Shown: positions 8,532 to 17,930 of the stretch, in pieces
Position numbering within the stretch: position 1 is the stretch's first letter
Layout of the letters: every line of letters begins with the position of its first letter
Assembly: GCA_903970625.1 (NCBI GenBank)
Contig: CAJCJG010000018.1
Coordinates: 1-64,000, forward strand
Origin: Solirubrobacterales bacterium 70-9
GTDB taxonomy: Bacteria; Pseudomonadota; Alphaproteobacteria; Acetobacterales; Acetobacteraceae
Length of the DNA: 64,000 nucleotides
Direction of reading: 5' to 3'
Made by a program: the position numbers and the translations under genes
Notes under the pieces: model-generated
What the model saw: the letters and a program-made list of their open reading frames with translations, nothing else
Told to the model about the DNA's origin: nothing
Database searches by the model: none

Positions 8532-9701
8532 ATGCGCCGCGCTTTGCTTGTTGCCGTGGTGCTGGCCGTCGCCGGCGGGACGGGCTGGTGGTGGGTTGGC
8601 CACCCCCGCGCCAAGCCGGTTGCCGACACCAGCGGCAGCGACCCGATCCCGGTGCTGGTCGCGACCGCCGAAACGCGCGACGTGCCGATCTGGCTGGAGG
8701 GCCTGGGCACCGTGCAGGCCAGCGCCACCGTGACTGTGAAGGCGCAGGTGGACGGCGTGCTGAGCGAGGTCCGCTTCCGCGAGGGGCAGGACGTGCATAC
8801 CGGCGACGTGCTGGCGCGCATCGACCCGCGCACCTATCAGGCCGCACTCGATCAGGCGCTGGCGAAGAAGGCGCAGGATGCCGCGAGCCTGGCCAACGCC
8901 CGCGTCGATCTCGCGCGCTACACCAAACTCGCGGCCACCGCCTACACCTCGGCGCAACAGGCCGACACGCAGCGGTCCACCGTCGCGCAGGACGAGGCGC
9001 AGGTGGCGCAGGATCAGGCGCAAATCGACAATGCGCGCGCGCAGCTCAGCTACACCACGATCACTTCGCCCATCGACGGCCGCACCGGGATACGGCTGGT
9101 GGACCAGGGAAACCTTGTTCATGCCGCCGACACGACCGGCATCGTGGTGATCACGACGCTCAAGCCAATTGCCGTCGTGTTCACGCTGCCGCAACAGCAA
9201 CTTTCCGCCGTCGTCGGTGCGCAAGCGCAAGGCACGCCAATCGTCGAGGCGTTGCCGCAAGGGGCGGCCGAGGGACAGCCGCTCGACCAGGGCACGCTGG
9301 CCGTGCTGGACAATCAGGTTGATTCGACGACGGGGACGATCAAGCTGAAGGCCACGTTCCCGAACGAAGGATTAAAACTCTGGCCCGGCGGCTTTGTGAC
9401 CGTACGGCTGCGGGCGGACACGCGGCGCAACGCGACCGTTATCCCGCCGGCGGCCGTGCAGCGCGGGCCGCTGGGGACGTACGTGTACGTCGTGGGCGAA
9501 AGCATGACCGCGAGCCGCCGGCCGATCACGGTCGGGCACGAGGATTTGCGTCAAAGCATTGTCGAGAGCGGCTTGCAGCCGGGCGAGCGGGTCGTCGTCG
9601 ATGGTGCGGCCCGACTCAGCGACGGCCGCGCCATCTCCATCGCGCAATCGCCAACGGCGCCCGCCACTGCCAGCCGCCCCGCCACCGGCGGCGCGACGTG
9701 A
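8532..9701 (+). CDS. mdtA: RND efflux periplasmic adaptor (MdtA-like)
   Basis: A 389-residue membrane fusion protein linking the inner-membrane RND pump to the outer membrane factor. The N-terminus is a single hydrophobic anchor (residues 4-22), followed by lipoyl and barrel-sandwich segments (VTVKAQVDGVLSEVRFREGQ and its C-terminal counterpart). The ATG at 8532 is preferred to the one at 8523 because AAGGA lies 9 nt upstream. Its stop overlaps the next start as GTGA. The C-terminal tail is rich in Ala, Thr and Pro. Confidence 0.9.
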   Translation: MRRALLVAVVLAVAGGTGWWWVGHPRAKPVADTSGSDPIPVLVATAETRDVPIWLEGLGTVQASATVTVKAQVDGVLSEVRFREGQDVHTGDVLARIDPRTYQAALDQALAKKAQDAASLANARVDLARYTKLAATAYTSAQQADTQRSTVAQDEAQVAQDQAQIDNARAQLSYTTITSPIDGRTGIRLVDQGNLVHAADTTGIVVITTLKPIAVVFTLPQQQLSAVVGAQAQGTPIVEALPQGAAEGQPLDQGTLAVLDNQVDSTTGTIKLKATFPNEGLKLWPGGFVTVRLRADTRRNATVIPPAAVQRGPLGTYVYVVGESMTASRRPITVGHEDLRQSIVESGLQPGERVVVDGAARLSDGRAISIAQSPTAPATASRPATGGAT

Positions 9702-12700
9702 ACATTTCCGCGCCGTTCATCGCGCGGCCCATCGCGACCGCGCTGCTGGCGGTGGCCGTGCTACTCGGCGGCATTTTAGGCTACCGCAGCCTGCCGGTTT
9801 CGGCGCTGCCACAGGTGGACTTCCCGACCATCCAGGTCACGACCCAACTGCCCGGCGCCAGCCCTGACACCGTCTCGACGTTGATCACCGCCTCGCTGGA
9901 ACGGCAATTCGGCCAGATCCAGGGCCTGACCGACATGACCTCGGTGAGTTCCGAGGGCACCAGCCAGATCACGCTGCAATTCGCGCTGGACCGCAGCATC
10001 GACAGCGCGGCGGAGGACGTGCAGGCGGCGATCAACGCGGCGGCCGGGACGCTGCCCGTGTCGCTGCCCTATCCGCCGGTGTACGCGAAGGTGAACCCGG
10101 CCGACACGCCGATCCTGACGCTGGCGTTGGAATCCGATTCGATCACGCTGGACCGCGTCAGCGACGCTGCCGATACGCTGCTGCTTCCGCGCCTGAGCGA
10201 GATTGCCGGCGTCGGCAAAGTCACCGTGCAGGGCAACATGCGCCCCGCCGTGCGAGTCCGCGTCGATCCCGCGCGGCTGGCCGGCTACGGCTTGTCGATG
10301 GAGGATGTGCGCACTGCCATCGCCGCCGCCAACGCCAACGGCGCCAAGGGCGGCTTCGACGGGCCGCGACAGGCGATGGCGCTCGGGGCCAACGACCAGT
10401 TGGTTTCGCCGGACGCCTACAAAACGCTGCTGCTGGCGTATCGCAACGGCGCGCCGGTGCGGTTGCAGGATGTCGGCACCGTCATCGGCGGCCTCGAAAA
10501 CGAACGCACCGCAGCGCGCTACCAGGGCCGGCCGGCGGTGGTGCTGGACATCCAGCGCCAGCCGGGCGCCAACATCGTGCAGACGGTGGACCGCATCAAA
10601 GAAGAGTTGCCGGACCTGCAAGCCGCCATGCAGTCCGGCATCCGCATGGAAGTCGTCGCCGACCGCACGCAGACGATTCGCGCCAGCGTGGCCGACGTGC
10701 AGGGCACGCTGATTCTCTCCGTCGTCCTCGTCGTCGGCGTGATCTTCCTGTTCCTGCGCACATGGCGGGCGACGGTGATTCCCGCCGTGGCGCTGCCGCT
10801 GTCGCTGATCGGCACGTTCGCGGTGATGAATGAACTGGGTTATGCGCTCGACAATCTCTCGCTGATGGCGCTGACGGTCGCGACCGGCTTCGTCGTGGAC
10901 GACGCCATCGTGATGATCGAGAACGTCGTGCGCTACATCGAACAGGGCGTGCCGCCGTTGCAGGCGGCGTATCGCGGGGCGGCGCAGATCGGCTTCACCA
11001 TCGTCTCGCTGACCGTCTCGCTGGTGGCGGTGTTCATCCCGTTGCTGTTTATGTCCGGCGTCGTCGGGAGGCTGTTTTCCGAATTTGCGATGACACTGTC
11101 GATTTCGGTCGTCGTCTCCGCCATCGTGTCGCTGACGCTGACGCCGATGATGTGCGGCCGGCTGCTGCGCGCGCCCGCCGACGAAGCGCCGGGGCGAGTG
11201 GCGCGCGCGATGGAAAGCGGCTTCAACCGGATGCTGGCCGGCTACCGGCGCACGCTCGCGTGGTCGCTGCGGCATGAATCGCTGGTGCTGACCATCGCGG
11301 TCGCCACGCTGGTCGGCACGGTGTTGCTCTACATCGTGATTCCGAAGGGCTTTTTGCCGCTCCAGGACACCGGCCTGATCGTCGCCGTGACCGAGGGGGA
11401 ACAGAGCGTTTCGATTCCGCGCATGACCGCGTTGCAGGCGCGCGCGGCGGAGATCGTGCAGCGCGACCCGGCCGTGACCGGCGTCGTCGGCTTCGTGGGC
11501 GCCGGCTCGATCAATCCCACGCCCAACACGGGCCGCCTGACCATCACGCTGGCGCCGCGACGCGCACGCGACGCCGACGCGCAAACCGTCGCCGCGCGCC
11601 TGCAAAAAGCTCTCGCCGACATTCCCGGCCTGTCCGTCTTCATGCAACCGGTGCAGGACATTCAGATTGGCACCCGCGTCAGCCGCACGCAGTTTCAATA
11701 CACGCTGATCGACACCGATCAAAAGGAACTGACCTTGTGGGCGCCGCGCCTGCTCGCGCGCCTGCAAACGCTGCCGACCCTGCGCGATGTCGCGAGCGAT
11801 CAGCAGAGCGAGGGCTTTCGCACCTTCGTCCACGTCGATCGCGACGCGGCGATGCGGCTGGGAGTGACGATGCAATCGGTACAGGACGTTCTGTACGACG
11901 CTTTCGGCCAGCGGCAAGTCTCCACCATTTTCGGGCAGGCGAACCAGTATCGCGTGGTGCTGGAAGCCGATCCGGCGTGGCAGCGCGATCCCGGCATCCT
12001 GTCGCAACTGCGCGTGCCCGGCGCCAACGCCATGCAAGTGCCGCTCGCCGCCATCGCGAGTATCGAGAGCGACACGGCGCCGCTGGTCATCACGCATGAC
12101 GGGCAGTTTCCGTCGGTGACGCTCAGCTTCAATCTTGCCCCCGGCGCCTCGCTCGGCGACGCCGTGCGGGCCGTCGCGGATGCAGAGAAGGACATCGGCC
12201 TGCCAGTCACCATTGCCGGCCGCTATTCGGGCGACGCGGCCGAGTTTCAGCAATCGCTGGCGAGCGAACCGTGGCTGATTCTGGGGGCCGTGGTCGTCAT
12301 CTACATCGTGCTCGGCGTGCTGTACGAAAGCACGATCCATCCGATCACAATTCTTTCGACGTTGCCCTCCGCCGGCATCGGCGCACTGCTGGCGCTGATG
12401 GCGTTTGGGCTAGATCTGTCGCTGGTGGCACTCGTCGGCATCGTGCTGCTGATGGGCATTGTGAAGAAGAATGCCATCATGATGATCGACTTCGCGCTGG
12501 AAGCCGAGCGCACCCGCGCGTTGCCGCCGCACGAGGCGATCACGGAAGCATGCTTGCTGCGCTTCCGCCCGATTATGATGACGACGGCCGCAGCCCTGCT
12601 CGGCGCGCTGCCGCTGATGCTCGGCCACGGCACCGGCAGCGAACTGCGCATCCCGCTCGGCGTCACCATCGTCGGCGGGCTGCTGCTGAGCCAGCTTCTG

Positions 12701-12793
12701 ACGCTTTACACCACGCCGGCGATCTATCTGGCGCTCGAACGGCTGCGGGCGCGGTTTGCGCGGGCATCGGTGCGTCCGGCGGCGGCCGAATAG
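9698..12793 (+). CDS. mdtB: RND multidrug efflux permease (MdtB-like)
   Basis: A 1031-residue proton-driven RND pump with the expected length and twelve-helix pattern. The proton-relay aspartates D401-D402 are in helix 4 (GFVVDDAIVMIEN), and the helix-10 lysine is in GIVKKNAIMMID. It starts at a GTG overlapping the adaptor stop by 4 bp. In MdtABC systems two different RND proteins form a heterotrimer; the presence of a second pump immediately downstream, closest to MdtC, supports this. Substrates of E. coli MdtABC include bile salts and novobiocin; those here are unknown. Confidence 0.92.
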   Translation: MNISAPFIARPIATALLAVAVLLGGILGYRSLPVSALPQVDFPTIQVTTQLPGASPDTVSTLITASLERQFGQIQGLTDMTSVSSEGTSQITLQFALDRSIDSAAEDVQAAINAAAGTLPVSLPYPPVYAKVNPADTPILTLALESDSITLDRVSDAADTLLLPRLSEIAGVGKVTVQGNMRPAVRVRVDPARLAGYGLSMEDVRTAIAAANANGAKGGFDGPRQAMALGANDQLVSPDAYKTLLLAYRNGAPVRLQDVGTVIGGLENERTAARYQGRPAVVLDIQRQPGANIVQTVDRIKEELPDLQAAMQSGIRMEVVADRTQTIRASVADVQGTLILSVVLVVGVIFLFLRTWRATVIPAVALPLSLIGTFAVMNELGYALDNLSLMALTVATGFVVDDAIVMIENVVRYIEQGVPPLQAAYRGAAQIGFTIVSLTVSLVAVFIPLLFMSGVVGRLFSEFAMTLSISVVVSAIVSLTLTPMMCGRLLRAPADEAPGRVARAMESGFNRMLAGYRRTLAWSLRHESLVLTIAVATLVGTVLLYIVIPKGFLPLQDTGLIVAVTEGEQSVSIPRMTALQARAAEIVQRDPAVTGVVGFVGAGSINPTPNTGRLTITLAPRRARDADAQTVAARLQKALADIPGLSVFMQPVQDIQIGTRVSRTQFQYTLIDTDQKELTLWAPRLLARLQTLPTLRDVASDQQSEGFRTFVHVDRDAAMRLGVTMQSVQDVLYDAFGQRQVSTIFGQANQYRVVLEADPAWQRDPGILSQLRVPGANAMQVPLAAIASIESDTAPLVITHDGQFPSVTLSFNLAPGASLGDAVRAVADAEKDIGLPVTIAGRYSGDAAEFQQSLASEPWLILGAVVVIYIVLGVLYESTIHPITILSTLPSAGIGALLALMAFGLDLSLVALVGIVLLMGIVKKNAIMMIDFALEAERTRALPPHEAITEACLLRFRPIMMTTAAALLGALPLMLGHGTGSELRIPLGVTIVGGLLLSQLLTLYTTPAIYLALERLRARFARASVRPAAAE

Positions 12794-12795
12794 CC

Positions 12796-15700
12796 ATGGG
12801 CGGCTTTTCGGCGATCTTTATTCGTCGCCCGGTCGCCACCTTCCTGCTGGCGGCGGCCATCCTGATCGCCGGCGTCGTCGCGTATTTCTTCCTCCCGGTG
12901 GCCTCGCTTCCCAGCGTCGATATTCCCACCATCGTCGTGTTCGGCAACCGCCCTGGTGCGGACCCGGAGAATATCGCCAACGCAATCAGCGCGCCGCTGG
13001 AACGCCGCCTCGCGGAAATCGCGGGCGTGACCGAACTGACCTCGACCAATGCCGAAGGCAGCGGCGCCATCGTCGTCCAGTTCGATATTTCGCGGGACAT
13101 CGACGCGGACGCGCACGATGTCCAGGCGGCGATCAACGCGGCATCGTCAGACCTGCCGTCCGACCTTCCGACGCGCCCGTATTTCCGCAAGTTCAACCCC
13201 GCCTCGTTCCCGATCATGACGATCGCGCTGACGTCCGACACGCTCTCGCTCGCGCAGATCTACGACGCGGCGGACAGCGTGTTGGCACAACGGCTGTCGC
13301 AGGTGGAAGGCATCTCGCAAGTCCAGGTCAACGGCGCGGCAAAACCCGCCGTGCGGGTGCGGCTCGACCCGGCGGCGCTCGCAGCCGCGCATTTGTCGGC
13401 GCAGGATGTGTACACAGCGATTCGCGGCGCGAACGTCGCCGGACCCACCGGCGGGTTCGAGGGCACGCAGCGGGCGGAAACGATCGGCCTGAACGGCCAG
13501 CTTGCCACCGCGCGGGATTACGCGCCGCTGGTCCTGAAAGCGTCCAACGGCGCCGTCGTGCGACTGGGCGACGTGGCGAGCGTGATCGACGGCGTGGGCG
13601 ACACGCGGCTGGCCGCCGATTTCAGCGGCCAACAGGCGATTCTGCTCAGCATATCTCGCACCGCCGGCGCCAACGCCATCGAAACCGTGGACCGCGTGCG
13701 CGCGATGCTGCCGCTGCTGCAATCCTGGATCTCGCCGGAGATCAAACTCACGATCCTGTCCGACGGCACTTCGATGATCCGCGCCAGCGTCGCCGACGTG
13801 CAGATCACGTTGCTGATCACCGTGGCACTGGTGATCCTCGTCGTGCTGATCTTCATGCGTCGCCTGGTTCCCACCGTCGCCGCCGGCATCACCGTGCCGC
13901 TGTCAATCGCCGGCACGCTGGCCGCGATGTGGTACGAGGGCTTCTCGCTCGACAGCTATTCGCTCATGGCCATCACCATCTCCGTCGGCTTCGTCGTGGA
14001 CGATGCCATCGTAATGATCGAAAATATCGTGCGCCATATGGAGCAGGGGTACACGCCGATGCAGGCGGCGCTGGCGGGCGCGAAGCAGATCACCTTTACC
14101 GTGTTCTCCATCAGCGTCTCGCTGATCGCCGTGTTCATCCCAGTCCTGTTCCTTGGCGGCATCGTCGGCCGGCTGCTGCACGAATTCGCGATGACTCTGA
14201 CCATTGCCATCGTCGTCTCCGCCCTGGTGTCGCTGACCTTGACGCCGATGCTGTGCGGCCGGTTCATGACGCTGCCGCCGACGGAGCCGGGCACCGGTCC
14301 GTGGGCCAGCATCGACGGTGCGGTCCAGCGCGGTTTCGACGCAGCCTTGCGCGGCTACGCCGTCACGCTCGGCTGGGCGCTGCGCGTGCGCTGGCTGATG
14401 CTGGGCGTGACCGTCGCCACGATCGGGCTGACCATCTGGCTCTACACCGTTGTCCCGAAAGGATTTCTGCCGGAGGAGGACACCGGCATCATTCAGGGCG
14501 TCATCGTCGCCAACCCGGATGTGTCCTTCGCCGCAATGCGTGCGCGCCAGAAGGCTGTTGTGGACGTGATCAAGGACGACCCGGATGTTGCCGCCGTCGC
14601 CTCCACCGTCGGCGTCACCAGTGGCTGGACTTCGCTCAATCGCGTCGGCCTCACCATCGCCCTGAAGCCGCCGGGCCAGCGGCATTTGTCGTCCAATGCG
14701 GTGATCGAGCGGCTGCGCCCCGTGCTGAAAACCATTGGGGGCGCCCCGACCTATCTGTGGTCGGCGCAGGAACTGCGGCCCGGCGGCCGGCAGGGGGCCA
14801 GCAACCAGTTCGTGCTGATCGACGCGAACCTCGCGGAACTGCGCACCTGGAGTGTCAAGCTCGAAGACGCGATGCGGCACACGCCGGGATTGCTGGACGT
14901 GACCAGCGATCAGGACTTGGCGGCCCCGCAGATCGACATCGAGATCGACCGAACTGCCGCCGCCCGCCTCGGCGTCAGCGTCGCCGCCATCGACGACGCG
15001 CTGAGCAATGCCTATTCGCAGCGCGAGATTTCGGTGATCTACACGCAGCGCAACCAGTATTGGGTGGTGCTGGAAACCGACCCCAAGCTGCAAAGCGATC
15101 CGAACCGGCTGGATCGCGTGTTCGTCGGCGGCAGCAACAACACGCAGGTGCCGCTGTTGAGCGTCGTGCGCGTCGGCCGTGGCACCGCCCCGCTGACGGT
15201 GCGGCACCAGGGCCAGTTTCCGGCCTCCACCATCAGCTACAACATCGCGCCCGACATTTCGCAAAGCGAGGCGCTGATCCGCGTGCAGAAGACGGTCGCC
15301 GATTTGCGCATGCCGGACACGATCCGCACGGACACCGCCGGCAACACGAAACTGTTCGCCGCGAGCCTGTCCTCGCTGCCGATCCTGATCGCGGCGGCGT
15401 TCCTAGCCATCTATATCGTGCTGGGCGTGCTGTACGAAAGCCTGACGCAACCGATCACGATTATTTCCACTCTGTTCCCGGCGGGGCTTGGTGCGCTGCT
15501 GGCCCTGCTGATAACCGGCACCGATCTGTCGCTGATCGCCATCATCGCGATTCTTCTGCTGATGGGCATCGTCAAGAAGAACGCCATCATGCTGATCGAC
15601 TTCGCGCTGGAGCAGGAACGCCATTTCGGCAAGACGCCGCTGGAGGCCATCCATGCCGCCTGCCTCGAACGGTTCCGCCCGATCATCATGACGACGCTGG

Positions 15701-15900
15701 CGGCTTTGTTCGGTGCCATTCCGCTGGCATTCGCCTTCGGCGCCGGGGCGGAACTGCGCCAACCGCTCGGCATCGCCATCATCGGCGGCCTGATCGTCTC
15801 GCAGGCGCTGACGCTTTATACAACGCCAGTGGTGTATCTGGCGTTGCAGCGGCGGCGCCGCTACCCGAGCCGGAATGCGGTTCCGATCAGCGCCGTGTGA
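12796..15900 (+). CDS. mdtC: RND multidrug efflux permease (MdtC-like)
   Basis: A 1034-residue RND pump, paralogous to the preceding gene. Relay aspartates D402-D403 lie in GFVVDDAIVMIEN and the lysine in GIVKKNAIMLIDF. The ATG at 12796 is two bases past the mdtB stop and gives the canonical N-terminus FIRRPVATFLLA; the open frame extends upstream to 12271, but that part is a shadow of mdtB. The last 40 bp overlap the end of the convergent GH15 gene. Confidence 0.92.
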   Translation: MGGFSAIFIRRPVATFLLAAAILIAGVVAYFFLPVASLPSVDIPTIVVFGNRPGADPENIANAISAPLERRLAEIAGVTELTSTNAEGSGAIVVQFDISRDIDADAHDVQAAINAASSDLPSDLPTRPYFRKFNPASFPIMTIALTSDTLSLAQIYDAADSVLAQRLSQVEGISQVQVNGAAKPAVRVRLDPAALAAAHLSAQDVYTAIRGANVAGPTGGFEGTQRAETIGLNGQLATARDYAPLVLKASNGAVVRLGDVASVIDGVGDTRLAADFSGQQAILLSISRTAGANAIETVDRVRAMLPLLQSWISPEIKLTILSDGTSMIRASVADVQITLLITVALVILVVLIFMRRLVPTVAAGITVPLSIAGTLAAMWYEGFSLDSYSLMAITISVGFVVDDAIVMIENIVRHMEQGYTPMQAALAGAKQITFTVFSISVSLIAVFIPVLFLGGIVGRLLHEFAMTLTIAIVVSALVSLTLTPMLCGRFMTLPPTEPGTGPWASIDGAVQRGFDAALRGYAVTLGWALRVRWLMLGVTVATIGLTIWLYTVVPKGFLPEEDTGIIQGVIVANPDVSFAAMRARQKAVVDVIKDDPDVAAVASTVGVTSGWTSLNRVGLTIALKPPGQRHLSSNAVIERLRPVLKTIGGAPTYLWSAQELRPGGRQGASNQFVLIDANLAELRTWSVKLEDAMRHTPGLLDVTSDQDLAAPQIDIEIDRTAAARLGVSVAAIDDALSNAYSQREISVIYTQRNQYWVVLETDPKLQSDPNRLDRVFVGGSNNTQVPLLSVVRVGRGTAPLTVRHQGQFPASTISYNIAPDISQSEALIRVQKTVADLRMPDTIRTDTAGNTKLFAASLSSLPILIAAAFLAIYIVLGVLYESLTQPITIISTLFPAGLGALLALLITGTDLSLIAIIAILLLMGIVKKNAIMLIDFALEQERHFGKTPLEAIHAACLERFRPIIMTTLAALFGAIPLAFAFGAGAELRQPLGIAIIGGLIVSQALTLYTTPVVYLALQRRRRYPSRNAVPISAV

Positions 15901-17630
15901 CTGAACGCCTGCGGGAAATTGCCAAGCAACCGTCGCGACATCGGGTCGTATTCTTCTGCCAGCAGCCCGAGGTCGTTGCGCAGCGCCAGCAGTCGCTGGA
16001 ACAGCGCCCGCGCCTCCCCACGCCGCCCCTGCATCGCGAACGCATCGGCCAACCAGAAGCTACACGCCAGAAACGCCCCTTCCCCGGGGGGCAACCCGTC
16101 GGCACCGGTTCGCGTGTCGTAGCGGCGGACAAAACCGTCCACCAAAAGCTCACGCTCGATGGCGGCGATGGTGCCGCGCACCCGACTGTCCCCGATGGGC
16201 AGAAAGCCGACCGCCGGTATCAGCAGCAGGCTCGCGTCCAGGGTGGTGCCGCCAAAACTTTGCACAAAGCTGCTTTTTGCGGCGTCGAATCCGGCCGCGC
16301 ATATCTCCGCATGAATCGCGGCGCGCACCTGCCGCCAGCGATCCAGCGGCGCCGGGAACGCAAACCGCTCGGCCGACCGGATCGCCCGATCGAGCGCCAC
16401 CCACGCCATGACGGCGGAGAAGGTGAACCGCCGCCGCCCGCCCCGCACCTCCCAGATACCTTCGTCCGGCTGCTGCCACACCGTTTCCAGATGCTCGGTC
16501 AGGCCGCGCGCGAGGTCCCACCCCTCGGACGGATCGACGGAGGCCAGCACCTCCGCCACTTCGCCGAACACGTCCAGTTGAAGCTGATCGTGGGCCGCGT
16601 TGCCCAGCCGAACCGGGCGCGCGCCCTGGTAGCCGGGCAGCCAATCCGCGAGCCCCTCCGTCAGATCACGCTCGCCGCCCAACCCGTACATGATCCGCAT
16701 CAGATCGGGCCGGCCATCCAGGGCACGACGCAGCCACGCCTGCCACGCCCGCGCCTCCTCGACGTAGCCGCCCTGCATCAGCGCCTGCACCGTCAGGCTG
16801 CTATCGCGCAGCCAGCAAAACCGGTAATCCCAATTGCGTTCCCCGCCCAACGCCTCCGGCAGACTGGTCGTGGGGGCCGCGACGATGCCGCCGGTTGGCC
16901 GATGCACCAGTGCCTTCAGGGTGAGCAGGCTGCGCCTCACCGCCGCGCCGTACGGGCCGCGATAGGTGCCCTTGTCGGCCCACGTCTGCCACTGGCGGGC
17001 CGTCGCCTCTACCGCCTCGGCAGCGTCGAACGGCGCCGGGACCGCGCCATCGGGCGCGTGGCTCAGCACAAAAGCCAACGTCTCTCCAGCGCGAACGGTG
17101 AACTCCGCGGAAGCGGTGCCCTCCGCGATCTCCAAGGGCGATGTCGCGCGGAGCAAAACCCCGTCGGCGCCGGCCGCCGCCCGAATCGCGCCATCGGCAA
17201 GCATCGAAATCGTCGGAATTTCGGCGCCGTAGCCGAAGCGCGGCGCCATCGCCATCCGCATCGCGACCGCCGCTCCCCGCCCGGCCACGAGGCGAACCAT
17301 CGTCGGTTGCGGCGCATCCGGCAGCAGGGCGTCGGTCACGGTCACAGCCCCGTCCGTCGTCAAAAACTGCGTGTTCAGCAGCAGCGTGTCGCCCCGGTAG
17401 GCCCGCCGCACCGGCGCGTCCGCCTGCTCCGGTGCGATGCGCCACGCCCCATGCTCAGCCCCGCCGAGCAAAGCGGCAAAGCAGGCGGGACTGTCGAAGC
17501 GTGGCCAACACAACCAATTGACCGTGCCGGCCCGCGAGACCAGCGCCGCCGAACATCCGTCCCCGATCAGGCCCAACTCCTCGATCGCCGGCGGCCCGGC
17601 GCCGAGAAACGCGGCATCCTCAGCGCGCAA
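15861..17630 (-). CDS. glycoside hydrolase family 15 protein (glucoamylase/trehalase-like)
   Basis: A cytosolic 589-residue GH15 enzyme expected to hydrolyse alpha-glucosidic bonds in short glucans or trehalose. Visible family features are the N-terminal ALVSRAGTVNWLCWPRFDSP, the catalytic-core motif NWDYRFCWLRDSS, and the C-terminal LGNFPQAFSHTALI. The start is uncertain: the family N-terminus begins just after a TTG at 17630 and there is no in-frame ATG or clear ribosome site. The 3' end overlaps mdtC by 40 bp. No signal peptide is seen. Confidence 0.85.
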   Translation of the reverse strand: MRAEDAAFLGAGPPAIEELGLIGDGCSAALVSRAGTVNWLCWPRFDSPACFAALLGGAEHGAWRIAPEQADAPVRRAYRGDTLLLNTQFLTTDGAVTVTDALLPDAPQPTMVRLVAGRGAAVAMRMAMAPRFGYGAEIPTISMLADGAIRAAAGADGVLLRATSPLEIAEGTASAEFTVRAGETLAFVLSHAPDGAVPAPFDAAEAVEATARQWQTWADKGTYRGPYGAAVRRSLLTLKALVHRPTGGIVAAPTTSLPEALGGERNWDYRFCWLRDSSLTVQALMQGGYVEEARAWQAWLRRALDGRPDLMRIMYGLGGERDLTEGLADWLPGYQGARPVRLGNAAHDQLQLDVFGEVAEVLASVDPSEGWDLARGLTEHLETVWQQPDEGIWEVRGGRRRFTFSAVMAWVALDRAIRSAERFAFPAPLDRWRQVRAAIHAEICAAGFDAAKSSFVQSFGGTTLDASLLLIPAVGFLPIGDSRVRGTIAAIERELLVDGFVRRYDTRTGADGLPPGEGAFLACSFWLADAFAMQGRRGEARALFQRLLALRNDLGLLAEEYDPMSRRLLGNFPQAFSHTALIGTAFRLG

Positions 17631-17930
17631 GGGCGCCCGCGAGCATCCATGCAGATGTCATAATGCAACCTCTCCAACCGCAAACAGCATCTGGTGTCGA
17701 ATGTCCGGTGACACATCCCCGTGCGCAATTTCGTGCCAGCAAGCAGCCAAGGGCTGAGCACATGGCGCCCCTGCGCGTGAAATCGACGCCGCAACGGCGC
17801 AAATGGACCGGTCGTCCTTGACTTATGGCGGTGCTTTGCGGATATGGCGACGCACCGCGCCGACTTGACGCGCGTTCGGCGTGCGCACTTGGCGCCGCCG
17901 CCTAGGCGCCGCACTGGAAGCATATACGTT
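17631..17930. other. 300-bp divergent intergenic region
   Basis: No convincing gene is seen between the GH15 gene and the helicase. A GC-rich inverted repeat (GGCGCC at 17891-17896 with GGCGCC at 17905-17910) lies just before the helicase start and could fold in its 5' leader. A weak promoter-like pair, TTGACT and GATATG 17 nt apart, lies near 17818-17846 on the plus strand. Confidence 0.3.

Noticed and set aside
9776-12340. Minus-strand open frame of 854 codons opposite mdtB
   Set aside because: It lies entirely antisense to a clearly conserved RND pump; the translation is His/Arg/Gln-rich, as expected from GC-rich antisense frames.
12756-17663. Very long plus-strand open frame of 1635 codons
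   Set aside because: It is a shadow: it covers mdtC in another frame and the GH15 gene on the opposite strand, both with clear family motifs, and its own translation is Arg/Ala/Gly-rich with no domain.
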